Part shown: piece by piece, positions 44,506 through 53,874 of the stretch
Layout of the letters: each line of letters begins with the position of its first letter
How positions within the stretch are numbered: the first letter of the stretch is position 1
NCBI GenBank assembly: GCA_021797515.1
Contig: JAJZZP010000090.1
Coordinates: forward strand, 17,198 to 81,197
Length of the DNA: 64,000 nucleotides
Origin: Bacillota bacterium
GTDB taxonomy: Bacteria; Bacillota; Sulfobacillia; Sulfobacillales; Sulfobacillaceae
Direction: 5' to 3'
Notes under the pieces: generated by a model
What the model saw: only the letters and a program-made list of their open reading frames with translations
The model's database searches: none
Told to the model about the DNA's origin: nothing
Position numbers and translations under genes: made by a program

Positions 44506-45642
44506 ATGGCTAACGTCGAATTTACCAATCTCGTTAGACAGTATGGACGGACGACGGCTCTAAAGTCGGTCTCGGGTGTATTTGGCGATGGCCTGGTAAC
44601 GTGCATGCTGGGCCCGTCGGGTTGCGGCAAGACCACCTTGTTGCGCACCATCGCGGGACTGGAGCAGCCGAACTCCGGCACGATCCGTTTCGACGGAACG
44701 GCGGTAGAGCATCTGCCGGTGTCTGCCCGCAATGTGGGCATGGTTTTTCAAGCGCCGGTGGTATACCGGGGGCTCAGTGTATGGGACAATATCGCGTTGC
44801 CCTTGCACCGGGCTCGCGTGGGTGATTCTGAAATCAGGAAAGCTGTTGACGAGGTGCTGGATCTATTGGACTTGGGGGCGTTGGCGACCTCGGTCGCCGA
44901 TCGATTAAACGCGGGCGACCGGCAAAAAGTGGCCATTGCCCGGGCGGTGGCACGGAGGCCTCGGGTTTTGCTGTTGGATGAGCCCCTTACGAACGTGAGC
45001 GGACAGGAGCGTGCGGTGCTCAAACGCGCCTTGAAACGTTTGCTCACCTACCGTCACGATACCGTCGTCTATGTCACTCACGATCAGAGCGAAGCCATGA
45101 CGCTGGCGGACGTGATGGTTGTCATGCAAGACGGTGTCATTATGCAGCACGGGGCGCCACGCGATCTCTATGAGAGCCCTCAGGACGAATTTGTGGGGTG
45201 GTTTTTGGGTGCTCCGGGGATGAACTTTTTGCACCTGGCCAACGACCGTTCCGAGGTCGGGAGACGGGTGGAAGGACTATGGGAACCGGATCTGAGAGCG
45301 CGAATTGTGAGAGCAGGTAACCTGGGCAGCATCGGTTTTCGCCCCGAGTATGTGAGGGTCGCGCTAAATCCGCAACATGGGTGGAGTGAAGGAATCGTTC
45401 AACACGCCGCTCTTACCACGTGCGGACAAATTCTTTTGACGGCGCAGGTTGGAACTACCACCGTAGTCGCCAAACATGCGGGCCTGTCGCTGCTGAGTAA
45501 GGGCCATCGCGTCTGGATGCGAATTCCTTCCGAACACGTCCACTTTTTTGGGCCCGACGGCCAACGAATGAGCCTAGAACCTGTCGTCGCTGACGAAGTG
45601 GATCCTGAACCGGTCGGATCGCGCCCCATACCAAGTGTGTGA
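44506..45642 (+). CDS. ABC ATPase 2 with degenerate signature motif
   Basis: 378 residues, same domain order as ATPase 1. Walker A GPSGCGKTT, Walker B LLLDEP with the catalytic Glu, and the switch His in YVTHDQSEAM are canonical. The signature reads LNAGDRQK instead of LSGGQxQ, and the D-loop TNVSGQ lacks the usual Asp. The defects are the mirror image of ATPase 1: one composite site (this Walker A/B/His with LSGGQ of ATPase 1) is fully canonical, the other degenerate. Confidence 0.85.
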   Translation: MANVEFTNLVRQYGRTTALKSVSGVFGDGLVTCMLGPSGCGKTTLLRTIAGLEQPNSGTIRFDGTAVEHLPVSARNVGMVFQAPVVYRGLSVWDNIALPLHRARVGDSEIRKAVDEVLDLLDLGALATSVADRLNAGDRQKVAIARAVARRPRVLLLDEPLTNVSGQERAVLKRALKRLLTYRHDTVVYVTHDQSEAMTLADVMVVMQDGVIMQHGAPRDLYESPQDEFVGWFLGAPGMNFLHLANDRSEVGRRVEGLWEPDLRARIVRAGNLGSIGFRPEYVRVALNPQHGWSEGIVQHAALTTCGQILLTAQVGTTTVVAKHAGLSLLSKGHRVWMRIPSEHVHFFGPDGQRMSLEPVVADEVDPEPVGSRPIPSV

Positions 45643-45723
45643 GCGCACATACCTGAAGCGAAAAAATCTGCAACCCGAGCGTATCACAGTTAAGGCCGAA
45701 GGCCGAAAAGGAGTCGATGATTG

Positions 45724-47766
45724 ATGGAGAGCCTGTGGCAAGACCATGAAATTGCCGGAAAGGACCCTTTGAACCAACTGGTTTACGGATCCCGGCTGAT
45801 AGGCCAGAATGAGCAACTCGTCGTGTGGGGTGGAGGCAACACGTCGGTGAAACGTGAAGAAATCGACCATATGGGCCGTTTGAAACAGATCTTGCGCATC
45901 AAGAGCAGCGGGGTTGATTTGAAGTTGTGTCGAGAGCAGGATTTTGTCGGGCTTCGGCTTGATGAGGTCCGCAGTCTGTTTGATCGGACCGAGTTGTCGG
46001 ATGAAGCGATGGCAGCATTCCTAGCCCGCTGTCTGGTGGATCCTGGGGGACCTCGTCCCTCCATTGAAACCTTGTTGCATGCATTTTTGAGGGACAACGC
46101 GGTGGTGCACTCGCATGCTGACGCCGTCCTCGCGATTATTGATTCACCGGATGCTCCGGCGATACTGGAGGAGATCTATGGGACTTCCGCCGTGGTGGTC
46201 CCGTATGCGCGATCGGGCTTCGCACTGGCTAAAGACGCCGCCACGCGGGTCTCAGAGTCGCCCGACGCCTACGGCATGATTTTGCTCCATCATGGACTGA
46301 TCAGCTGGGGTGCGACCGTGCAGCAGGCATATGAGCGCCATATCGAACTGGTCACCCGAGCCGAACGGTTTCTTAAGGATCTGCCTACACGGTCAGTGCC
46401 CAGTTCCTTGCGGTGGTCCGAAGATACCAGGCGCCGTCTGCAGATAAAACTGGCTCCCATTATTCGGCGCGTGTGCGGAGGCGGCGCGTCATGCATCCTG
46501 CAATGGAACGGGGAAGAACGCACCCTGCAATTTGTGGACCGGAATGATGTCGAGAGCCTTAGTCAAAAAGGAGTGGCCACCCCGGACCATCTTTTACAGA
46601 CCAAACGTGTGCCGGTGGTTATCCCAGCCCAACCCGAGATGACGGACCAGCAGTTGGAGACGTTGGTCCAAGAGCGGGTGACTATGTATCAAGATGCCTA
46701 TGAAAAGTATTATCGGCGCTACAACCATGACAACTGGCCCATGCGCGATCCGAGACCTGTGGTCGCCGTGATGCCTCACCTCGGCTATTGGGCGATCGGG
46801 CAAAACCCGCAGCAAGCCCAAGTGGTCCATGACGTCTACCAGCACACCATCGACATTATGGCGCAGGCGGACAAATGCGGCGGATATCAGCCGATTACCG
46901 AAGAACAAGCCTTTGCCGTGGAGTATTGGCCGTTGGAGCTCTACAAACTGACCTTGCAATCAAATAGGCGGGAACTAACGGGGCGGATTGCGTTGGTGAC
47001 GGGCGCGGCGCGCGGAATCGGGGCCGCGATCGCCCAAAGGCTGGCCGAGGAAGGCGCGGTTGTCATCTTGGGTGATCGCCTGGAAGATGAGGTTGAAGTG
47101 GTAGCAGAGAAGATCCGATCGCAGCACGGCCCGCGCAGCGCCATGGGGGTCCCGCTGGATGTCACTAATGAAGAGACCGTACGCGAGGCGGTGGCGCGTG
47201 CGGTGCAAAGCTACGGCGGCCTTGACATCCTGGTGTCAAACGCCGGAATCGCCCCTACCGGAGCTTTGGTGCAGTTGACCTTGGCGGAGTGGGAAGGCTC
47301 CATGCGGATTAATTTGACCGGACATTTCATGGTTACGCGCGAGGTGGTGAAAGTCATGCGGGACCAGGGCATGGGAGGGAGCTTAATTTACATTGTCAGC
47401 AAAAACGCCTTGGTTCCCGGCAAGGAATTTGGCGCCTACAGCGTGGCGAAGGCGGGAGAACTGCAGTTGGGACGCATTGCCGCGATTGAGTATGGCAGAG
47501 ACGGAATCCGAGCCAATATGATTAATCCCGACGCTATTTGGACAGATTTGTGGAGCCCCGAGGTGCGAGCCGATCGGGCCAAAGCGTACCATATTACCGA
47601 AGACGATTTGGAGGACTATTACCGTCATCGTTCCCTGCTCGACCAAGTTGTGACCGTGGGTGACGTGGCCGAAGCGGCCTTGTTCTTTGCCAGTGATCGC
47701 TCCTGCAAGACTACAGGTTCGATTCTACCGGTCGATGCCGGAATTCGCGAGGGATTTCCGCGATAG
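45724..47766 (+). CDS. Class II aldolase-short-chain dehydrogenase fusion (RhaE/RhaW-like)
   Basis: 680 residues; ATG 45724 follows AAAAGGAG. Residues 1 to ~420 are a zinc class II aldolase like rhamnulose-1-phosphate aldolase: SIETLLHAFL supplies the Glu, HSHAD two metal His and LLHHGLISWG the third. Residues ~425-680 are an SDR with TGAARGIG, NAGIAPTG and YSVAK. In the known fused enzymes the aldolase yields DHAP and lactaldehyde, which the SDR oxidises to lactate. Aldolase plus aldehyde oxidation is therefore likely, on an unidentified sugar phosphate. No rhamnose isomerase gene is present. Confidence 0.85.
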   Translation: MESLWQDHEIAGKDPLNQLVYGSRLIGQNEQLVVWGGGNTSVKREEIDHMGRLKQILRIKSSGVDLKLCREQDFVGLRLDEVRSLFDRTELSDEAMAAFLARCLVDPGGPRPSIETLLHAFLRDNAVVHSHADAVLAIIDSPDAPAILEEIYGTSAVVVPYARSGFALAKDAATRVSESPDAYGMILLHHGLISWGATVQQAYERHIELVTRAERFLKDLPTRSVPSSLRWSEDTRRRLQIKLAPIIRRVCGGGASCILQWNGEERTLQFVDRNDVESLSQKGVATPDHLLQTKRVPVVIPAQPEMTDQQLETLVQERVTMYQDAYEKYYRRYNHDNWPMRDPRPVVAVMPHLGYWAIGQNPQQAQVVHDVYQHTIDIMAQADKCGGYQPITEEQAFAVEYWPLELYKLTLQSNRRELTGRIALVTGAARGIGAAIAQRLAEEGAVVILGDRLEDEVEVVAEKIRSQHGPRSAMGVPLDVTNEETVREAVARAVQSYGGLDILVSNAGIAPTGALVQLTLAEWEGSMRINLTGHFMVTREVVKVMRDQGMGGSLIYIVSKNALVPGKEFGAYSVAKAGELQLGRIAAIEYGRDGIRANMINPDAIWTDLWSPEVRADRAKAYHITEDDLEDYYRHRSLLDQVVTVGDVAEAALFFASDRSCKTTGSILPVDAGIREGFPR

Positions 47767-47843
47767 ATTATTGACGAGAACGGTTTAGGCTTCGGCGCAT
47801 AGGAGAAAACGTCGTTGGATAGACCTTTAAAGGAGTGAACGAG

Positions 47844-48785
47844 ATGGCTTTTGACATTGCAGTGGTAGGGCTTTACATCGTGGATATTTTAGGCCGCCCG
47901 ATTACGAACATTCCCGCCGGCGGCGCGGTGGAATTTATTGAAGAGATTCGCCTCACCGTCGCTGGCACGGCGGGCGGCACGGCGGTGGATTGCGCAAAAC
48001 TGGGCATGGCCACACTGGCGATCGGTGCGGTGGGAGACGATGAGAAAGCGGACTTTTTGTTAAATACATTGGCCCAGCATGGGGTTGATATTTCGCTCAT
48101 GCAAAGGGTAGCCGGTGTCCCCACGTCCTCGACCATCTTGTGTATTCGACCGAACGGGGAACGGCCTGCCCTGCATGCGCGAGGGGCGTCTGATTATTTG
48201 TTCGTGCGTCCAGACGATGTTCCTGAAGTGTTTTCAGCCCCGATTATCCATCTGGGGGGAACCGGATTGTTGCGGGCTATGGATGGCGACCCATCGGCGG
48301 ACTTCTTGCGGTACGCCCAGTCACAAGGCTGTATCACAAGTTTCGATTTGGTGGGCGCCCGTCCCGAAACAGCAGAACTGGTCGATTCCGTCCTCCCTTT
48401 TGTCGACTATTTCATGCCGAGTATCGAGGAGGCCGCCATCTTGTCGGGAGAGTCTCACCAAGAAGATATTATTCGGCACTTTTTGGACCGCGGCGTCAAA
48501 ACGTGCGTCCTGACCATGGGGGCAGACGGCACGATGATTGCCAATCGGGAACAACGCATGCATATTCCCGCGTATGACGTTCCGGTGGTTGACACCACGG
48601 GATGCGGCGACGCTTTCTCCGCGGGATTTCTTACGGCGATTCGAATGGGAGACGATATTGAACAAGCCGGACGGTTTGGTGCGGCGGCGGCGGCCATGGT
48701 AGCTACCGGGCTGGGATCGGATGCGGGGATTGTCGGATTTGAGGAAACGCGCCAGGCCATGAACACGTTGCGTATCAAGCACTGA
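47844..48785 (+). CDS. PfkB family carbohydrate kinase
   Basis: 313 residues; ATG 47844 has AAAGGAG 8 nt upstream, so the frame's earlier ATG at 47835 is rejected. The second PfkB signature DTTGCGDAFSAGF near residues 252-264 holds the catalytic Asp and anion hole; GGTAVDCAKLG near the N-terminus is the first signature. Likely phosphorylates the imported sugar or its ketose so that the epimerase and aldolases can act. Last gene of the operon, followed by a hairpin. Confidence 0.87.
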   Translation: MAFDIAVVGLYIVDILGRPITNIPAGGAVEFIEEIRLTVAGTAGGTAVDCAKLGMATLAIGAVGDDEKADFLLNTLAQHGVDISLMQRVAGVPTSSTILCIRPNGERPALHARGASDYLFVRPDDVPEVFSAPIIHLGGTGLLRAMDGDPSADFLRYAQSQGCITSFDLVGARPETAELVDSVLPFVDYFMPSIEEAAILSGESHQEDIIRHFLDRGVKTCVLTMGADGTMIANREQRMHIPAYDVPVVDTTGCGDAFSAGFLTAIRMGDDIEQAGRFGAAAAAMVATGLGSDAGIVGFEETRQAMNTLRIKH

Positions 48786-48813
48786 TGGGCGTTTGTGTGG
48801 AGTCGGGTAGATC

Positions 48814-48831
48814 GGGAGCCTTACGGCTCCC
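48814..48831 (+). terminator. Hairpin after the PfkB gene
   Basis: GGGAGCC-TTAC-GGCTCCC is a perfect 7-bp stem 28 bp behind the stop codon, followed by TTCT rather than a full T-run. A second hairpin GTGCGG-ATTTC-CCGCAC follows at 48865-48881. Probable end of the sugar operon transcript. Confidence 0.5.
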
Positions 48832-49452
48832 TTCTCGGGCAGCCCAACCCCCACGGAACCCAGCGTGCGGATTTCCCGCACTGGGGCTCTTCGGCAATGG
48901 GTTCACAGAATAGTGTAGCGTTACCAGTCCTCATAGGGAGTGTACAAGGGTGATCGGCGCAGGATTACCCTGCGACCGTCTTACTCGCCAACATGGCGGC
49001 AGTCATCGCGCACGACGCGCTCGAGACGCGGGATCAACGCCATCTCAAGTACTCAGCCTATAAGATCCACACCTGAAAAATCCGCTCATTGAGTGTTAGA
49101 GGACGACCCTCACACACAACAAACCGCCTATGACGCGCTCATCCGACAGTTGAGTCGATATGTTGTGCCCATCATTCCGCTATCAAAGACGACCTTCCAG
49201 TCCCCTGATCTGCGATATCTCTGAGCAATTTCGGCCTTCTGAAGGTAAGCTTCTTGCCCTGAGAATTTGGCATATTATGGGCTCCTGTCCTTAACCTGAA
49301 TTGGGGGTGCTCTAAGGCGCTTTTGCCCGGGGACCAGAAGCAATGCAGGTTAGCGTAGTTCCGCCAGTAATAGCTAGTTTCACATCAAACCATTAGAATA
49401 GTCAGGGTGATAAAGGATTGATTTCTCCACAGGAAGCCCAAGGAGGTCTCCC
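48832..49452. other. Intergenic region with coding debris
   Basis: No intact gene. Two open snippets have protein-like composition: around 48972-49076 (TVLLANMAAVIAHDALETRD) and 49101-49223 (AYDALIRQLSRYVVPIIPLS), separated by stops. They may be parts of one lost gene, family unknown. This marks the right border of the GC-rich island. Confidence 0.3.
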
Positions 49453-49692
49453 ATGCTAACTGCATACGGCGCAACCGTAGTGACCCTTATGATGGTATTT
49501 TATGCTTTAGAATCACGTTCTCCATGGTTTACTTTCGCATTTGCCCTCTCCTGTTTAGGATCCGCAAGCTACGGATTTCTAGCGGGAACCTGGCCATTTG
49601 GTGTTGTGGAAACCGTGTGGAGTTTGATTGCGTTCCGTAAGTGGTCAATTTTGCTTCGATCAGTACCCCAAAACCAGTCGACACAACGCTAG
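49453..49692 (+). CDS. Small membrane protein of unknown function
   Basis: 79 residues with a good AAGGAGG site 6 nt before the ATG. Two or three hydrophobic segments and the phrase TWPFGVVETVWSLIAFRKW, which I recall from small conserved hypothetical membrane proteins of several bacterial phyla. No function can be given. It stands alone, convergent with the MFS gene at 49769. Confidence 0.65.
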   Translation: MLTAYGATVVTLMMVFYALESRSPWFTFAFALSCLGSASYGFLAGTWPFGVVETVWSLIAFRKWSILLRSVPQNQSTQR

Positions 49693-49768
49693 ACGAAAAG
49701 AAAGTGGTGCGGTGACTGTTATGGCAAGATAGCATACCTGTGGACGCGGTGTCTAAGTTTAACGCGGC

Positions 49769-51196
49769 TCACTTGGCCGTGGCATGACGTAAATCTCGAT
49801 GTTTTCTCACAGGCGAGGCCGCCCGGCCTTCACCCGCGGTTTCTTCCAACGAGCGTCCGCTAGTTTCGTACCCCAGTAGCCATGTTACCAGCAGCCCTAA
49901 AAATGAGGTGATGGCAATCATCGCTAAAGTCGGGCCAATTCCCACATTTTTCACCATAACCGGGAGAAGAAATATCCCGACCGCTGCGCCAAATTTTCCC
50001 GATGCAGTAGCTAGTCCATGACCAGAGGCGCGAAGACTGGTAGGGAACAATTCGGTCGGTAAAATCCAGGTCGTAGCATTAGGTCCCATATTGACCATAA
50101 TATTGAAAAGGGCAAATCCCAAGAAAATTACCGCCATCGTAATTCCGCTAGAACCTTTTGGCACTCCGACTAAAGCCAACAACACCATGGCGGCGGTCAT
50201 CCCTAAAAATCCCAGCCATTGAAGCCGAATACGGCCCCACTTTTCAATCAACCCTATACTCAGGGCAAACCCGACCACCAAGAAGACATCCAAAAAAACG
50301 GCACCCTGAGTGGATAAAATGTCCTTGTGAATAAAGTTGCCGTGACCGGTAAAGGCCATCACCGCCAAAATGGTGGGGGTAAAGACACCAATCCCATAAA
50401 GCCCTATATCCATTAAAAACCATGGTACGGTGGCCAATACGGTGCGGCGAATATACTTTTTGCTAAACAATTCAGGGTAGTTTATTTTGGTCTCGACGGT
50501 ATTTGCGGTCACGGTTTTGCCAGTAAGTTTGCGGGTAATTTCCTGCGCTTTCTCCGCATTGCCTTGGGCCATATGCCAACGGGGACTTTCTGGGACCGAA
50601 GTTCTGAGAATCATGACTACCACCGCAGGAACTACCCCAATAGCCAGCATATAACGCCACGCATCTTGATTGGGGTGTACCATTAAAATGCCTAACCCTA
50701 CCGCGGCTCCAAACAACGCTCCAATAGCTTGAAAGCTGAATGCCCCCGACAACATTCGCCCTCGAATTTTCTTGGGCATGAATTCTGATACATAGGTAGA
50801 GGAAATGGGGTAATCAGCGCCAATCCCAATTCCCAGGAGAAACCGAAACGCTAGAAGCGACTCAACATTCCATGCTAAAGCCGACAACCCGGCGAAAATC
50901 ACAAAAAACAACAGATCAAACAAATACATGGCCTTACGGCCAAGCTTGTCGGTATAACGTCCCAACGTGAACGCGCCGACCATCGCTCCCAGCGGTGCCG
51001 CAGCACCCACTAGGCCAATCCAGCTTTTAGATACACCCATGCTATGAGCAATCAATGGCAGCGCGACACCAATAATGAACAGGTCAAACCCATCCAAAAA
51101 CACTCCCATCGCAGACAAAAACCAGACCTTCCAATGCGTCCGGTTCAGATTTGCGTTATCGAGAGCGCCATTAATACTTTCGGTATCGGTCGGCAT
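49769..51196 (-). CDS. MFS transporter (SV2/aromatic acid:H+ symporter-like branch)
   Basis: 475 residues, about 12 helices. DGFDLFIIGVALPLI in helix 1, GRYTDKLGRKAM in the loop after helix 2, and ESPRW after helix 6 are family marks. The first-helix DGFD motif occurs in symporters for organic or aromatic acids and phosphate. GGAGG lies just before the ATG. It is separate from the catabolic locus, and AT-rich DNA between it and the methyltransferase gene upstream probably holds its promoter. Substrate unknown. Confidence 0.83.
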   Translation of the reverse strand: MPTDTESINGALDNANLNRTHWKVWFLSAMGVFLDGFDLFIIGVALPLIAHSMGVSKSWIGLVGAAAPLGAMVGAFTLGRYTDKLGRKAMYLFDLLFFVIFAGLSALAWNVESLLAFRFLLGIGIGADYPISSTYVSEFMPKKIRGRMLSGAFSFQAIGALFGAAVGLGILMVHPNQDAWRYMLAIGVVPAVVVMILRTSVPESPRWHMAQGNAEKAQEITRKLTGKTVTANTVETKINYPELFSKKYIRRTVLATVPWFLMDIGLYGIGVFTPTILAVMAFTGHGNFIHKDILSTQGAVFLDVFLVVGFALSIGLIEKWGRIRLQWLGFLGMTAAMVLLALVGVPKGSSGITMAVIFLGFALFNIMVNMGPNATTWILPTELFPTSLRASGHGLATASGKFGAAVGIFLLPVMVKNVGIGPTLAMIAITSFLGLLVTWLLGYETSGRSLEETAGEGRAASPVRKHRDLRHATAK

Positions 51197-51315
51197 GATG
51201 TCCTCCTGAGTGGTGTGTCAGATGAGTATTCCCATTTCTCATCCTTATCATGCGCCCCGATAATTATGGCGGTTTTAACATGAGATTAAGATTTCGTTAA
51301 CAACAAACAGATTAT

Positions 51316-52503
51316 TTATTCCCCCACTTCAACGATTAGACACTTTAGATAGCGCGATTCAGGTAATGCCGGCAAAATTGGATGGTCTGGACCTTGTCCC
51401 CGTATTTCCATAATTTTAACGTGGCGTTTAGCGTCATTAGCGGCATCGCTAATGACACCGATGAAATCCGCTTCTGAGACATGGTAGGAACAACTCGACG
51501 TCACCAGGATGCCTCCAGGACGGATTAATTTGATAGCTCGCAAGTTAATTTCTTTGTATCCTTTAAGAGCACGGGCCACGGCATCCCGTGACTTAGTAAA
51601 TGCCGGAGGATCCAAAACGCCTAAGTCGAACTGCGGCCCATGTTCGCTAGTAGTGCGAAGCCAATCAAACGCATTCGCGGTGATGAATGTCGTCCTTCCA
51701 TCGAGACCGTTAGTGGTTGCATTGTGCTTTGCTTGCGCAATGGCTCCTTCATCGATGTCCACCGCCGTTACCGATGACGCACCATGATAAGCCGCGGTAA
51801 GACCAAATCCACCGGTATGACAAAATGCGTCAAACACTGTTTTCCCCGCGGCCATTGACGCCACGCGACCTCGATTCTCATATTGGTCGAGAAAATGTCC
51901 TGTTTTTTGTCCCCCTGCCAAATCAATTGACAGAGTCACACCGTGTTCATGAATGAACACCGGGGACTCCATTCGGCCGAACGCTAATTGGTTCGTCCTA
52001 GGCAATCCCTCTCGGTCACGTACTGGCACATCCCCGCGTTCATAAATTCCGGTAGGATGCATGAGATTTACTAAGGCGTCCAATATTTCCGGCATAAACG
52101 GGACCAATCCGCGGCTTAATACCTCTATCACGAGCATCGGTCCATATTTATCAACGATAAGCCCAGCAATACCATCGGCTTCTGAATTGACTACACGGTA
52201 AGCGTCTCGCGACCCGATCCAACCCGCACGGCTATGCAACGCAGAACGTATCTTTCGTGCAAACCACGGGCCGTCAATGACATCGTCATGACGACGAGTC
52301 AACAGCCGGATTGCGATGACAGACTGCGGATTATAAAACCCGCGTCCGATAAAACGGTTGTGACTATCAACTACAGTCACCACGGATCCAACACCTTCAT
52401 TGTCTTTAGGCGGTACAAACTGGCCGCGATAAATCCAGGGGGAGCCGTCAAACACACGGGCAGTTTTCACATTAAGCCGGACCGTCATCTGCGTTTTCAT
52501 CAT
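51316..52503 (-). CDS. rlmI: Class I rRNA (cytosine-C5) methyltransferase, RlmI-like
   Basis: 395 residues. N-terminal PUA domain (about 1-75, SPWIYRGQ), a central RlmI-type domain, and a C-terminal Rossmann methyltransferase with DAFCHTGGFGL for SAM, DPPAF and the catalytic Cys in TSSCSYHV. E. coli RlmI methylates C1962 of 23S rRNA. Start is one of two adjacent ATGs behind AAGG. Housekeeping gene, monocistronic as far as visible. Confidence 0.8.
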   Translation of the reverse strand: MMKTQMTVRLNVKTARVFDGSPWIYRGQFVPPKDNEGVGSVVTVVDSHNRFIGRGFYNPQSVIAIRLLTRRHDDVIDGPWFARKIRSALHSRAGWIGSRDAYRVVNSEADGIAGLIVDKYGPMLVIEVLSRGLVPFMPEILDALVNLMHPTGIYERGDVPVRDREGLPRTNQLAFGRMESPVFIHEHGVTLSIDLAGGQKTGHFLDQYENRGRVASMAAGKTVFDAFCHTGGFGLTAAYHGASSVTAVDIDEGAIAQAKHNATTNGLDGRTTFITANAFDWLRTTSEHGPQFDLGVLDPPAFTKSRDAVARALKGYKEINLRAIKLIRPGGILVTSSCSYHVSEADFIGVISDAANDAKRHVKIMEIRGQGPDHPILPALPESRYLKCLIVEVGE

Positions 52504-52677
52504 CCTTAGCTAACCTCACATTTCACTGAGTTGACTGTTGTCGAGAGCGTCAAAGATCATGGCTTAGTATAACCGACTCAGTGTGGAAAAGCTTTGTCGC
52601 ACGAATAAGTGTTCTTTATCGCCGTAGAAACGCTATCCATGACTCCCTAGGAACGCCAGAATTCCATGAAAACCAAA

Positions 52678-53874
52678 TTATCGAAAAGCCCGCCATCGCC
52701 GAGAAAAGGGACGACGCTTCATGTTCGAGGGTCCAAGAGTATTGGCAAGAGATTTTTCCAATGGTTTGCCCGAAATCGCTTCGGCAATCAGCTGACCTAA
52801 AGCAGTAGACAAAACGATCCCATGGCCTGTATACCCCGCCGCAAACCAATATCCACCGGGAGCTCTCCCGAAGTGAGGCAATCCATCCCAAGATATGGCA
52901 ACACGCCCCTCCCATTCAAATTCCGTCGGAACTTGTACCATTTGAGGAAACATCCTGGCGATTTTGGGTAATATCGGCGGCCGCCCGCCAAATAAAAGAC
53001 GGCCGTGTTCCATCAATCGAAAGTAGTGATATTCAGTCGAACTGTCCGATACCGTTGGCATCTTTTCCGGAAGTAGCCCCGTTTGCGGGGCTGTCACAAC
53101 AACGCGACTTGCCACCGACCACAATTGGGACCTCACCCAATGGGCAAATGATGGGACGTACCCATTGGTAGCTAAAATGACCTCATTAGCATGACTGACA
53201 AATCCTGACCCCCGAACCTGATACCCGGTTCTTTCCCGATCAATGGCTGTTACTGGAGAGAAACAGAAAATCTGCGTTCCTCGACGTTCGGCCGCCTTGG
53301 CTAATCCTTGGACGAATTTCAAGGGATGCACTTGGTAACACGCAATATCATAAATTCCTCCCAAATACATGGACGTTCCTACATGATCTCGGATCTCACC
53401 TTTAGACCATCACTCAGTCTTTTTTCCCAACTCTGCTAATATCCGTTGCTCTTCTTTCAAACGTAAAACATCAGATTCGGCCCATGCACCATCAAGGTGG
53501 CCAACCTGTTGAAGATCGCAAACAATCGCCTCACCGGAGGCGATTTGAACGAACCGAGACAATGCCTCGTCTGAAAAATGCCAGAGTACTTGCGCTGTGT
53601 CATTTCCATAACGTTCCCGAATCTCTCTCATATCTAAGGGCCAGCCGTTGAGTACCTGCCCTCCATTTCTCCCGCTGGCCCCTGATCCCACATCAAAGGC
53701 TTCTAAAACCATCACTTGGCGCCCGGCACGTGAGAGATGGTATGCCGCGGAAATACCCGTTAATCCGCCTCCTACCACGATCACGTCCATCTTCTGAGGA
53801 ATACCGCCAGAGCAACTCGGTGCGAAAGGGTCTGTAGTTTTAATCCAATACGGTGATTGGCTAACGGCCACCAT
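52678..53874 (-). pseudogene. FAD-dependent amine/D-amino-acid oxidase interrupted by one in-frame TGA
   Basis: An N-terminal part (53874-53410) has the FAD motif VVGGGLTGISAAYHLSRAG and GSGASGRNGGQV; a C-terminal part (53370-52678) has GTQIFCFSPVTAI, LATNGYVPS and the FAD-closing GYTGHGIVLST. Both are in the same frame. The only interruption is TGA at 53410-53412, after which the frame continues WSKGEIRDHVG into the second part. Relatives oxidise glycine, sarcosine or gamma-glutamyl-putrescine. It may be a nonsense allele, a readthrough gene, a sequencing error, or (less likely) a selenoprotein. AAGGAG precedes the ATG. Confidence 0.7.
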
